Positions 34,218 to 42,978 of a stretch of DNA of 64,000 nucleotides are shown piece after piece. Below the pieces are notes generated by a model. The model was not told the origin of the DNA. It did no database searches and was given only the letters and a program-made list of their open reading frames with translations. How positions within the stretch are numbered: position 1 is the stretch's first letter; every line of letters begins with the position of its first letter. The stretch is taken from NCBI RefSeq assembly GCF_003574315.2, contig NZ_AP025739.1:3100001-3164000 (forward strand), in the 5' to 3' direction. This stretch comes from Capsulimonas corticalis (GTDB taxonomy: Bacteria > Armatimonadota > Armatimonadia > Armatimonadales > Capsulimonadaceae). The position numbers and the translations under genes were made by a program.

Positions 34218-34961
34218 GTGTCAATGCCCATAAGCCCCGCCTCTCAATCTGTAGAAGTTTTGCAGGTGGCCGACCTGGGTTTCACGGTGCGTCGTAGCGC
34301 TCGGCGCACTGTTGAACTGGTTGTAGAGCGAGACGGGCGCCTCACTGTGGCTGTGCCTACGGATGCTGAATCTGCTGATATCGTGAGGATTGTCGAGGCG
34401 AAGCTGGACTGGGTATACCAGAAGCTCGCCCGCAAGAACCTTTTGCTTAATGGCCCGCCTCCTCCGAAAGAATACGTTCCAGGTGAAGGATTTTGGCATC
34501 TTGGTCGTAGCTACCGTCTGCGCATTATCAGCCCACCCACGAATGGCGTAAAGCAGCCTCCACTCCTGTTGCGGCGCGGCTGGTTTGAACTGACAGCACC
34601 CGCGGCCAAGAACGCTGAGCAACATTTTCGCGATTGGTACTTGCTTCACGCCCACTCGTGGATCGGTGAGCGTATAAAGACACTTGCCCCTAGAATGGGT
34701 GTTGAGCCTACAGCGTTCGAGGTTCGCTCTGTTCTTGGCCATCGCTGGGGTTCATGCACGCCAGATGGCAGGCTGCTCTTTCACTGGCGAATTATCCTTC
34801 TCCCCGCCCGTTACGCCGAGTACGTAATCGTCCACGAACTCGCGCACCTGAAAGAGCCAAACCACGGCCCCAATTTCTGGCGCGTGATTGAACTCATCGT
34901 CCCTGACTGGCGCGCACGCAAAGAGTGGCTCGCCGCGAACGGCTCGCGATATTACCTATGA
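34218..34961 (+). CDS. YgjP-type (DUF45/M48-like) zinc metallopeptidase
   Basis: 247 aa if started at GTG 34218, directly after the hsdR stop; ATG 34224 is the alternative. C-terminal zinc site VIVHELAHLKEPNHGPNFW (HExxH plus downstream His, ~residue 208) and SVLGHRWGSCTPDGRLLFHW are diagnostic of the YgjP/DUF45 family, predicted WLM/gluzincin peptidases. Such genes are often found next to type I hsdR genes. Its substrate and role in restriction are unknown. Continuous with the hsd operon. Confidence 0.9.
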   Translation: MSMPISPASQSVEVLQVADLGFTVRRSARRTVELVVERDGRLTVAVPTDAESADIVRIVEAKLDWVYQKLARKNLLLNGPPPPKEYVPGEGFWHLGRSYRLRIISPPTNGVKQPPLLLRRGWFELTAPAAKNAEQHFRDWYLLHAHSWIGERIKTLAPRMGVEPTAFEVRSVLGHRWGSCTPDGRLLFHWRIILLPARYAEYVIVHELAHLKEPNHGPNFWRVIELIVPDWRARKEWLAANGSRYYL

Positions 34962-35046
34962 CGATTTGCGATGAATAATAAAGGAATTACCATCTTGTGA
35001 GGAAGTGAATTCCATATATTGCCACGAGGAAGGTATAATCGCGGTT

Positions 35047-35238
35047 ATGGACACGTATAAAGGCACTGTAAGCTGTAAATGCGGGCAACCACTAAGTTTT
35101 ATGGTTGTAAGCCCGAATAAGTCTGGTTCAAAAGAACTGAAGTGCAAAGAATGCAATCGATGCTGGAGTTATCCTTGGAGTGTGAATGCCAGCGGTGGAC
35201 TGGACATTGCACAACCTACCCAAGTCGCTTGCCCATAG
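35047..35238 (+). CDS. Small zinc-ribbon protein
   Basis: 63 aa from the ATG at 35047. SCKCGQPLSFMVVS and LKCKECNRCWSYPW give a four-Cys zinc ribbon. A TATAAT at 35035-35040 with a poor -35 precedes it closely, so the mRNA may have a very short leader. Family not recognised. 85 nt past the metallopeptidase. Confidence 0.5.
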   Translation: MDTYKGTVSCKCGQPLSFMVVSPNKSGSKELKCKECNRCWSYPWSVNASGGLDIAQPTQVACP

Positions 35239-35374
35239 GATAACACGATTCGATAGGGAGTTGAGGGCTACTGCCGCGCAACGGGTGTGTGCCTTTAATT
35301 CCAGTAGACAGACTAGGCAAACCGATATCTGCTGCTGCTAATATTCTCACAGTGTCACAGTGTGGCGAAGTTAT

Positions 35375-35722
35375 TTATAACCTCATTGACGATGGTGCGA
35401 TCACTGGCCAGAATGTCTTATGTTGTTCTGGCCCAATCGTATACGCTTCGCCTGATGGAGTTTTTATGGAATAAAGTGAATGCGATGGTTCGCCGAAATC
35501 CCATACTTCGTAGTCATTTGCCCGAAGCGCCAACTGTGCATTCGTTTGAGCGCCAACTGCGCCAACCTTCAACGCCTCCAAGAACACCTCTGGCGCAATG
35601 GCGCTCAGTTCCTTACCCTCTCGCAGCCAAGCTCGGCCTTCTGGAGTATCAGTTGGCGGCGTAATCCCGCTTAAGAAGGCTGTGATTCGCTCGGCTAAGT
35701 CAGTGTTTTGCATCGCTTCCAT
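35375..35722 (-). CDS. Hypothetical protein
   Basis: 115 aa; starts at ATG 35722 or 35713, neither with an ideal ribosome site. Helical N-terminus (NTDLAERITAFLSGI, GKELSAIAPEVFLEALKVGA) then a short beta region (NDYEVWDFGEPSHSLYSIKT) ending in EAYTIGPEQHKTFW. No motif recognised. Opposes a less convincing plus-strand frame over its last 100 nt. Confidence 0.55.
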   Translation of the reverse strand: MEAMQNTDLAERITAFLSGITPPTDTPEGRAWLREGKELSAIAPEVFLEALKVGAVGAQTNAQLALRANDYEVWDFGEPSHSLYSIKTPSGEAYTIGPEQHKTFWPVIAPSSMRL

Positions 35723-35791
35723 CTCTTTCGTTAAGATTGCAGATTTGTGTGTCCTCGTATATTACCACTGTCTTGGTAAAGCCGACTACGA

Positions 35792-35959
35792 TCATGTACT
35801 TACCTCATTGAGCACAATCCCAAGCACTGACGAAACATGATCCAGTCGATAATAGTGTGCTATGCCGTCTTGCCGCACGATGCGGTGTGGCGGCCCGATG
35901 GCGGCAATCTGCGAAGCGGTCAGGCCGTATCGCTCGCGAAGTTGGGTCTTATTGGCCAT
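35792..35959 (-). CDS. Small excisionase-like HTH protein
   Basis: 55 aa from the ATG at 35959, chosen for AGAGGCGGGA 0-5 nt upstream. Sequence MANKTQLRERYGLTASQIAA and HYYRLDHVSSVLG read like a winged-helix excisionase or a plasmid/phage recombination directionality factor. No integrase gene is visible nearby. Could also be a small transcription regulator. Confidence 0.55.
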   Translation of the reverse strand: MANKTQLRERYGLTASQIAAIGPPHRIVRQDGIAHYYRLDHVSSVLGIVLNEVST

Positions 35960-36219
35960 TCCCGCCTCTTCTGCGAGTTTGTGCTGTGCGCGCCATCCCC
36001 AGCAATCGCGACACGCGAAGAATGGGTTGGCATAGCAGCCTTGGGAGCCGCGGTCCTGGCGTGTCCGATGTTGCATTATCGCTGGAACGGCGTGGCGTAC
36101 AGCTGAATCTTGGGGAAGTGATTGCGGCGCTGCTGGATGGTTGCCGATCTGTGAGGGCTGTCGGTACTGGGGGAGGTTGGTGGGGTGGATTCTGACTTAG
36201 CCGAGCGGAAGGGTGAGTG

Positions 36220-37197
36220 TCAAATATCGCTCGGCGCCGCTACGTCTACCACATGAAACTCACTTCCCGCCACAAAGCTCAACATCTTACCATTCGGCGA
36301 CCAACTCAGCGCAAAAATAAACTCGGCCTCTGAATCGAGGGCTATCTCTCGCATTGCCGATCCGTCAATGTGGCTGATCCAAAGATGGACACTCAAATCT
36401 GAAGATGTTTTTCTGATTCTTCTCCAAATCTGGGAAATCAATGTCTCTGCGCTGTTTTCTGGTTTTCGTGTTATCCAAGCGACCTGTTCGCCATCAGATG
36501 AAACGGCGACTGACAGCACTTCTTCAGGCACATAGACGGTCCATTGACGCAGGGCGGCAGGCTGATAGAGATCCCATACACTAATATCTTGGCTTGCCCG
36601 ATAAGTGATATCGGAGACCATCGTGAAGGAAGAAGCGCTGCTCTGAGTGCCTGTCATAGACTCGATTTTATCTGGCGCACGCGCGATGACGCAACTTGAC
36701 GATATAACATTAAGGATGTCCAGTCCCTGCAGTTCCGCTGGGAGGTTTGCGAGCGTTTCAGGTGTGTCTCCCGTTTCCACGTCACGAAAATCTACTTTGT
36801 CGAAACGGATTGTCGGTACACCATTTTCATATTCGTCGCCGCTGAACGCGATCTGCGCGATATGCTTACTGTCGGCACACCAGTGCGGGAAGGTCATGCC
36901 ATTTGGATTAGGCCACTGATATCGGTACGAACCATCAATCGGCGCGGCGAAGATGGGATTGTTTCCCGACTGTCCCCACATAGCATGGTCTCCGTCAGGC
37001 GAGGCATGCAGAAATACTATGAATGCTGGAGAAGACTGGACCTGCATCGTGAACGCCTCCAAGCAAATCTCTGCCCTGGTGATGATGTCGTAGGAATAGA
37101 GCCTGCTGTCGTCACCGAATCGTAACACGGAGGTGTTGGAGAGCCAGGGGGACATTACTCCGCCATGGATGTTGTCTGGGATATTGAAGAGTTTCAT
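36220..37197 (-). CDS. Cytoplasmic beta-propeller (TolB/WD40-like) protein
   Basis: 325 aa from the ATG at 37197. Repeats of the type HASPDGDHAMWGQSG, VAVSSDGEQVAWITRK and LSWSPNGKMLSFVAG are PD40/TolB propeller blades (SPDG...W). No signal peptide is seen, so it probably folds in the cytoplasm and binds protein partners. Neighbours do not suggest a pathway. Confidence 0.75.
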   Translation of the reverse strand: MKLFNIPDNIHGGVMSPWLSNTSVLRFGDDSRLYSYDIITRAEICLEAFTMQVQSSPAFIVFLHASPDGDHAMWGQSGNNPIFAAPIDGSYRYQWPNPNGMTFPHWCADSKHIAQIAFSGDEYENGVPTIRFDKVDFRDVETGDTPETLANLPAELQGLDILNVISSSCVIARAPDKIESMTGTQSSASSFTMVSDITYRASQDISVWDLYQPAALRQWTVYVPEEVLSVAVSSDGEQVAWITRKPENSAETLISQIWRRIRKTSSDLSVHLWISHIDGSAMREIALDSEAEFIFALSWSPNGKMLSFVAGSEFHVVDVAAPSDI

Positions 37198-37303
37198 GTT
37201 TACCAGCCAGCGCCTCTCCACGCCTGCTCCCGAACACAAGATTTATCCATATCTGCTGCGCAACGTGCGGATCGAACGGGTTAATCAAGTTCCGAACCAC
37301 GCT

Positions 37304-37537
37304 TTAGTCAAAAATCGCCGTCATGACGCCGAGGCCCCATTGAGTCAGTGCTATGCGCAGTCGTCCGCAGCGTAGCGCACTCTTTGCCATGCCCCAATGT
37401 GCGGCTAGGTGCAGCGGCTTGTCGTCGTGACAGGCACCATCGGCGCGGCAAAAGTGTGCTGTGGCGGTTGTGAAGTCACTGGCGGCAATTGCCGCGCGCC
37501 GAAAGGCAAGTGCCTGATCACAATTCATTGTTTTCAC
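37304..37537 (-). CDS. Small hypothetical helical protein
   Basis: 77 aa from a GTG (ATG three codons later). LAFRRAAIAASDFTTATAHF and AAHWGMAKSALRCGR have a TPR-like pattern. Weak ribosome site. An 18-bp palindrome related to those at the sigma locus lies 110 nt upstream. Family not recognised. Confidence 0.42.
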   Translation of the reverse strand: MKTMNCDQALAFRRAAIAASDFTTATAHFCRADGACHDDKPLHLAAHWGMAKSALRCGRLRIALTQWGLGVMTAIFD

Positions 37538-37645
37538 TAGTATATTTTACGCTAATGTGGCTGGCTTATGAGTCATGGCGCTCGCGGCAATATTGGCGAT
37601 CTTTTGGTCGCCCTATGGGGGGCAGGAGGCAGATGAGGGAAGAAA

Positions 37646-37663
37646 CTCTGGAATATTCCAGAG
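37646..37663. repeat. 18-bp palindrome, third copy of the sigma-locus motif
   Basis: CTCTGGAATATTCCAGAG, a perfect palindrome and the core of the 26-bp copies at 19035 and 19899; the flanks differ (AAA/CTT). Lies between the 77-aa gene and the GIY-YIG gene. Confidence 0.9.
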
Positions 37664-37742
37664 CTTAGCCACGATACGAGCGGACGAGGGGTGAAAGGAA
37701 TGGCGACATGGTGCGTGTAAGCAATACGACAATCAAAACGAC

Positions 37743-38123
37743 TCAGATCGGCGACCATTCGCCTGACCAAGCCTCAATCCGCCGTTTGATCTCGTTCAAG
37801 AGGGCGTCAGAAACATATTGCGGTGGATCTTCATCGGCAAAAAACCTGGCCAAGTCGCGCGGACGCTTCTTCAATGTTTGCCTAACCCACCGATATCCCC
37901 GTACATGCTGCCAGCCATGCTGCTCCATCAGCAGTAGCGTTTCATGGCGCTCGGTGGATTCATCGCTGCAGCGGATTACGTACAGGATCTCCCGTGGTGG
38001 ATGTAGCAGCAACCACTTCACAGCGGGAGCCAAGAAATGTGTGAACATCCGCATTTCCAAATCGCGGGTAAAGCCCACATAATAGCAGTCGTCGGCGCAC
38101 TTGAGCGCGTAGCAATAAGCCAT
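37743..38123 (-). CDS. GIY-YIG domain protein
   Basis: 126 aa. YCYALKCADDCYYVGFTRDL is the GIY-YIG strand pair (Y...L / YYVG), followed by the Arg helix (LEMRMFTHF) and a Glu in RHETLLLMEQHGW. Single-domain members resemble UvrC-type nuclease folds; many are stand-alone and of unknown function. Ribosome site weak. Divergent from the SRAP gene with 65 nt between starts, so the two may be co-regulated. Confidence 0.78.
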   Translation of the reverse strand: MAYCYALKCADDCYYVGFTRDLEMRMFTHFLAPAVKWLLLHPPREILYVIRCSDESTERHETLLLMEQHGWQHVRGYRWVRQTLKKRPRDLARFFADEDPPQYVSDALLNEIKRRIEAWSGEWSPI

Positions 38124-38188
38124 AAGGATGGCTTCGATGGCTGTTTGGAGAGGCCCTGCAGAATAGAAGCAGGGTAAAATGAGATCCC

Positions 38189-38872
38189 ATGTGCAACCGT
38201 TTCAACATCTCAGTCAGTGCCCAGGAAGTGGCCGATTTCTTCGGTATTCAGTTGACCTTGGGCGACGCCGCGAACTCCATGCCCAACTACAACGTGGCAC
38301 CGACGCAGACAATCGCCACTGTCGTGGAACACAACGGCGAGCGGGTGCTGGACGCGATGCGCAGGGGATTTATTCCGTCGTGGGCCAAGATGCAGTCGAA
38401 AATCCTCGCCACCAATGCGATCAGCGAAGAGATCGCGGGCAAACCACTCTATCGTGGCGCGTGGAAAGCGCGCCAGCGGTGTCTTGTTCCAGCCACGGGT
38501 TTCTTCGAGTGGCGCGGCGCTGTCGGCGACAAGCAGCCGATCAACTTCCGCGTGAAGGACCAAGAAATCTTCGGCCTGGCGGGTATCTACGACCGCTGGA
38601 TCGATCCTACGACCGATCAGGTCATCTGGTCATGTGCGATCCTGACGACGGCGCCGAACGATCTTGTCTCCCATATCCACAACCGCATGCCCGTGATTGT
38701 TCATCGCGACGACGAAGCCGATTGGCTCAGTTCCTCCACCACGGCTGATCAGGCGCTCTCAATCTGTCGCCAATACGCCGCCGACGCCATGTACGGATTC
38801 TTGGTGGATCGGCGCATGGGGAATTCGAAGTGGAACACGGACGAGTGCATCGTGAGCGTGGGAGAATTGTGA
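38189..38872 (+). CDS. SRAP-domain DNA-protein crosslink protein (YedK/HMCES family)
   Basis: 227 aa. SRAP proteins trap abasic sites in single-stranded DNA by a thiazolidine link to Cys2 and protect them. Here Met-Cys2 starts the chain; also seen are NYNVAPTQT (residues 33-41), RGFIPSWAK, ATGFFEWRG with the catalytic Glu, and HNRMPVIV with the His. All four key elements are intact. Often SOS-linked, which matches the SOS-type cassette at 39.7-45 kb, though no LexA box is visible before it. Confidence 0.93.
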   Translation: MCNRFNISVSAQEVADFFGIQLTLGDAANSMPNYNVAPTQTIATVVEHNGERVLDAMRRGFIPSWAKMQSKILATNAISEEIAGKPLYRGAWKARQRCLVPATGFFEWRGAVGDKQPINFRVKDQEIFGLAGIYDRWIDPTTDQVIWSCAILTTAPNDLVSHIHNRMPVIVHRDDEADWLSSSTTADQALSICRQYAADAMYGFLVDRRMGNSKWNTDECIVSVGEL

Positions 38873-38941
38873 ACGGACGACGCTCCTCTGCCGATGGCGG
38901 TGAAATTCATTAAGATTATTTCCAGAAATCTTTCAAAACTC

Positions 38942-38970
38942 TTGACTCCTCGACAAAGAGCGGGTATAAT
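38942..38970 (+). promoter_or_regulatory. Strong sigma70-type promoter
   Basis: TTGACT (38942-38947), 17-bp spacer, TATAAT (38965-38970). An AAAGGAGG follows at 39047-39054 and the next annotated start is at 39280. Confidence 0.82.
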
Positions 38971-39279
38971 ATTTGGTGAAGGCGCAAATTGCCCCGCGCT
39001 GGACAAAACCATTCCCTTACTGGATTGACATCGACTTCTTTCATTAAAGGAGGACACTCACCGAGCCGTCACTCGTGCGTTTTACGCACATGCCGATCAT
39101 TATAGTGACTGCGCCGCTTACAATTTCACGCTTTCGCTCGCTCCTCCGTCGTTGACCGACGAGATCGCCGCCTATTGGCGTGCGTTCAAATCGATCTCCC
39201 CTGGCACGATTGCTTGTCACGCTTCTGTGGCTCCGCATCATCGCTGCCGCCTTTACCTCAAACCACGAAAGTTACAAAC
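38971..39279 (+). other. Leader with Shine-Dalgarno but no start codon
   Basis: 309-bp stretch between promoter and the 133-aa gene. AAAGGAGG at 39047 is followed by an open frame reading RAVTRAFYAHADHYSDCAA and onward (LTDEIAAYWRAFKSISPG) for about 80 codons to a stop near 39334, but no ATG, GTG or TTG lies at a usable distance. It may be a decayed gene, a frame with a non-standard start, or noncoding leader. Confidence 0.4.
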
Positions 39280-39681
39280 ATGTCTCAGACCTACAACCTC
39301 TTCTTCTTTGGCTATCACATCGTGATCAGCCTCGTTGCCGCCTTCGTCTCACTCAAGAGCGGTGCGTTTACGAAGGTGTCCGTTACAATCGACGGCGTTC
39401 CCTTCACGCTGTCACACAGCACCGATACGAGCGAGCATCTTCGGCTTGCTAAGGCGCTCATCCAGAAGAGATATCCTGGAATTGCCTATCAAGGACACAA
39501 GCACGCGGGGCATACAATCGGAATTTACTTCCCCATGCAGCCCTTCGGATATCCCACTCAGGCGAAATCCGACCATTACTCCATTGATGGCGTTCACTAC
39601 GATCTTACGCGCGGCGCCGTGCCGCTTCCCGAGTGTCTTGAACGTGCTAAGGCGAAGGTACGCGAGATTTACGGCGTCTAG
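39280..39681 (+). CDS. Hypothetical protein with N-terminal hydrophobic segment
   Basis: 133 aa from the ATG at 39280. Begins MSQTYNLFFFGYHIVISLVA, which could be a signal anchor or buried strand, then KVSVTIDGVPFTLSHSTDTS and a Tyr/His-rich region (SDHYSIDGVHYDLTRGAVP). Family not recognised. Transcribed from the promoter at 38942-38970 and ended by a strong terminator. Confidence 0.6.
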   Translation: MSQTYNLFFFGYHIVISLVAAFVSLKSGAFTKVSVTIDGVPFTLSHSTDTSEHLRLAKALIQKRYPGIAYQGHKHAGHTIGIYFPMQPFGYPTQAKSDHYSIDGVHYDLTRGAVPLPECLERAKAKVREIYGV

Positions 39682-39694
39682 CTCCTAAAACAAG

Positions 39695-39730
39695 GCCCTT
39701 CGTCCGCAAGCGGACGAAGGGCTTTTGCTT
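39695..39730 (+). terminator. Rho-independent terminator
   Basis: GCCCTTCGTCCGC (39695-39707) and its exact complement (39710-39722), then TTTTGCTTTG. 14 nt past the stop of the 133-aa gene; its other side also ends the convergent dnaE2 gene. Confidence 0.88.
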
Positions 39731-39755
39731 TGTCGGCATTGGTCATGCCTCCCGA

Positions 39756-42700
39756 TCATCGATAACTCCGCGCCCCAGTCCGCGCCACCTCGACTAATTC
39801 CTGGCGGCTCTCAACGCTCTCCGCTGGGCGGAAATCCTTGATGCTCAGCGGCCACGCCTTTTCCACCTCCATCGAACACCCATAACCTTTGCGCACCATC
39901 TTCCCTCGCACGATCACCGCAGGAGACAATAAAATCGTGGCCATGTTGTTCTCAATCGCGTCATTGTAAAACGCGGTCTGCATATACGCCGATTCATCCT
40001 CGATAGTCGTGAAGAGAAATCTTCCGCCAGCCTTATTTGGCGGCCTATGAGGTCGGATGTTCAAGCCCGCCACAGTCGCCCTGTACCCCGTTTTTAGCTG
40101 CATCGCTTCGTGCGCAGTAATGATGCCTCGCGCCGCCAGCGACTGTCTCAGATGAGCAAACGGATGACAACTCGTGGTCACCGAGATGATCCGCCATTCC
40201 CAGAGCAGTTTATCCCAGTCGCTGAAATCCTCGATTTCCCAGGCTATTGGTGTGGCGTCCGCGCCGACCATGCGGAGTTCTAGGCGCTGTTGTGAACTGC
40301 TCGTGGTGTCGGCGCGGATCGCCTGGGCTTTGGCGATGGTTTCATTCAGCCGCCAAATGAGGCCGCGCCGATTGTAATCATGAAGGTCGTCGAACGCGCC
40401 GCACAAGATCAAGCTCTCAAGCAGATCGCGGCGAAGTGGAACACGCACGCAGAAGTCGAGGAGGCTGCGGTAGGCGCCACTTTCTCTCTGTGCCAAGATA
40501 GCATCCACGTCCTCGTTGCGGATGCCGCTGAGCAGACAAAATCCAATGCGGATCGAGATCGCCTGGTCGTCCGTGGTGCAGGCCAAGGCGCTTTCGTTGA
40601 TGCTTAGCGGGAGGATTTGCGCTCCGCGCCGCCGTGCCTCGGCTGCAATTGATTGTGGAGCGTAGAACCCGCAGGGAGTATCGCTGCTCATGAGCGCGGA
40701 GTAATACTGGATCGGACGATGACAGATCATGTAAGCCGTTTTCTGCGCGGTGAGGGCGAATGACGCAGAATGGGACTCGGTGAAGCCCAAGGAACCCCAT
40801 CCCTCCAGTTCATCCATGATCTTGTGTGCGTTTTCAAGAGAAAGGTCGCGGTGCACGTAACACGCTCGCTTCACAAAACTCTGCCGCGCCTGCCCCATCG
40901 TTCCGAAACGCGCGTGTTTAGCCAGTTGCTTACGCCAAACTTCGGCCTGGGCGTCGTTAATGTTCAGCATGGCTGCGATGATGTAGCTGACTTGTTCCTG
41001 GAAGCAACACACGCCGTAAGTCCGCCCAAGGATCGGCTCCAATGCTGGATGGAGATATTCGATTCTTGAGTACCCATTACGCGCCGCGACGTATTTCTTG
41101 ACAGCCCGCGCTTTTATTGGACCTGGTCTTATAAGTGCAATCGCGGCCACAGTGTGCTCAAAATCGCTTGGATGAAGCTGGGTTGCGAGAGCAGCCTGAG
41201 CAGGGGAACCGAGTTGAAATGCCCCCATGTTTGCGCCGCTCCACAGCATGCGGTAAGTCGCTTGGTCCTCGCGTGGAATGGTGTCGTATTGGAAGTTTGC
41301 ATCCGACCGCTGGATGTCGCGCTCAGCGTCTTTCACGACTGCGAGTATGGGCAAGGAGAGAATGTCGAGCTTCACACTACCAGCGGTCTCAACATCATCC
41401 TTGTCCAACATCACAATGGGCAATACACCGCGCGCCGAAGGCGTAACCACATTCAAGTTGGAGAGAGGAAGGCCACTAATCACCAACCCAGAGCTGTGTG
41501 AACCCATGTGTCTCGGGTGTCCTGCGATTTTGCTGCACAAGTCAAAGAGCTGTTCAAATCTCTTAGTTAAAGATGCGTAAGCGCGAAGCTCAGGGTTTCG
41601 TTGAAACGATTCGGCGATCTTACTAGCATCGGCAAATCCCGAGATATGGCGCGTGAACCACGCTAGGGCTTGTGGCGGCAACGCCAATGCTTTACCGACA
41701 TCTCGCAACGCACCTTTTGCGTGATATGTTGCGTATGTATTACAAAGCGCCACATTCTCCTCGCCGTAAGTTCGTGCAACCCAGCGGAACACATCATCAC
41801 GCCGCCGCGCTTCGAAGTCGATGTCTACATCTGGGCGTTTTCCAACGGACAAAAATCTCGCGAAAGGCAATCGTCTTTCGATCACATCGACATCTGTCAA
41901 ATTTAGTCCGTACATCACAATTGAATCAGCAGCAGAACCACGTCCAGTCACCGTGATCCCTTCACCCCGCGCCCACTGCACAATTCTGGCCGCATGAAGT
42001 ACGTAAGATGAATAGCCCAGCATGTCGATCACGGTCAGCTCTTCATTCAGCCGTCTGCGTACCTGATCAGGAAGTCCACGATATCGCCGTGTAGCGCCGC
42101 TAAAGGCGAGGTGTCGGAGATGTTGCGCCACTTCTATGCCCCCTGGCGTCGGATAGGCAGGAGTGATTTCTTCCCCAAGCGGCATGATCCCGTCGCCGCT
42201 GCACTGTTCAGCGATCATCATCGAACTGGCGATAGCTTCAGGACACCAGGCGAACAGATCGCACATCTCTTGCGCTGACTTCATCCTCCGCTCTGAATTG
42301 AAGGGCCTGGCGATATGGTTGTCGGCCACCGTGATCCCCATGGAAATGCAGCGCTTGATGTCGTGGGCGATCATTCCATCGCTGGTGGCGTAGTGGACGT
42401 TGTTCGTTGCAACGCAACGCGCTCCGATCCGCCGCGCCATAAGGACCAACTCGTGGCAGACTCTGGTGGCATGTGGGGTGCTGTCGTCTTGCAGCTCGAT
42501 GAAGAGATCGGCGCCGAAAATCGCCTTGAGTTGTCGCGCAATTTCAAGCGCGTCGTTGTAGCGATGATCGCGAATGAGCGAACTGATTTTTCCTTGTCTA
42601 CATCCTGTGAGACAGATCACCCCTTCGGTGTGAAGACCAAGCTGATCCCACGGCAGAGCTGGCGTGAGGCGACCGCCGATGGCGTACGCGGTGGACAGTA

Positions 42701-42968
42701 AGCGGCAGATATTTCCGTAGCCCGTGCGGGACTTGGCGAGTAGGGTCAGGTGACTGCCGTCGCTCATTGTGACTTCGGTTCCGTAGATCGGCTTTATGCC
42801 GTACTGCTCGCAAACTTCGTGAAACTTGACTGCGGCGGTGAGCGTGTTGTGATCGGTGATTGCCAGAGCAGGCATGCCAAACAGCGCCGCCTGACGGACA
42901 AGTTCTTCTATTGTGGATGCGCCATCGAGGAATGAATATGGCGAATGGCAGTGCAGTTCTATATACAA
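39756..42968 (-). CDS. dnaE2: Error-prone DNA polymerase III alpha subunit
   Basis: 1070 aa from a TTG at 42968, chosen because GGAGG lies 5 nt upstream and the upstream imuB stop is 10 nt away, so the N-terminus reads LYIELHCHSPYSFLDGAS as in DnaE2 proteins; a frame start at 43013 overlaps imuB. DnaE2 does mutagenic translesion synthesis with ImuB. The PHP domain has HCHSPYSFLDG and ITDHNTL; the polymerase palm has PDVDIDFE near residue 380, with RGSAADSIVMY and GRTYGVCCFQEQVSYI (tail of the fingers). An OB fold follows (ATVAGLNIRPHRPP). Ends at the shared terminator. Second gene of the LexA-boxed operon. Confidence 0.94.
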   Translation of the reverse strand: MYIELHCHSPYSFLDGASTIEELVRQAALFGMPALAITDHNTLTAAVKFHEVCEQYGIKPIYGTEVTMSDGSHLTLLAKSRTGYGNICRLLSTAYAIGGRLTPALPWDQLGLHTEGVICLTGCRQGKISSLIRDHRYNDALEIARQLKAIFGADLFIELQDDSTPHATRVCHELVLMARRIGARCVATNNVHYATSDGMIAHDIKRCISMGITVADNHIARPFNSERRMKSAQEMCDLFAWCPEAIASSMMIAEQCSGDGIMPLGEEITPAYPTPGGIEVAQHLRHLAFSGATRRYRGLPDQVRRRLNEELTVIDMLGYSSYVLHAARIVQWARGEGITVTGRGSAADSIVMYGLNLTDVDVIERRLPFARFLSVGKRPDVDIDFEARRRDDVFRWVARTYGEENVALCNTYATYHAKGALRDVGKALALPPQALAWFTRHISGFADASKIAESFQRNPELRAYASLTKRFEQLFDLCSKIAGHPRHMGSHSSGLVISGLPLSNLNVVTPSARGVLPIVMLDKDDVETAGSVKLDILSLPILAVVKDAERDIQRSDANFQYDTIPREDQATYRMLWSGANMGAFQLGSPAQAALATQLHPSDFEHTVAAIALIRPGPIKARAVKKYVAARNGYSRIEYLHPALEPILGRTYGVCCFQEQVSYIIAAMLNINDAQAEVWRKQLAKHARFGTMGQARQSFVKRACYVHRDLSLENAHKIMDELEGWGSLGFTESHSASFALTAQKTAYMICHRPIQYYSALMSSDTPCGFYAPQSIAAEARRRGAQILPLSINESALACTTDDQAISIRIGFCLLSGIRNEDVDAILAQRESGAYRSLLDFCVRVPLRRDLLESLILCGAFDDLHDYNRRGLIWRLNETIAKAQAIRADTTSSSQQRLELRMVGADATPIAWEIEDFSDWDKLLWEWRIISVTTSCHPFAHLRQSLAARGIITAHEAMQLKTGYRATVAGLNIRPHRPPNKAGGRFLFTTIEDESAYMQTAFYNDAIENNMATILLSPAVIVRGKMVRKGYGCSMEVEKAWPLSIKDFRPAESVESRQELVEVARTGARSYR

Positions 42969-42978
42969 ATTGCCTCCG

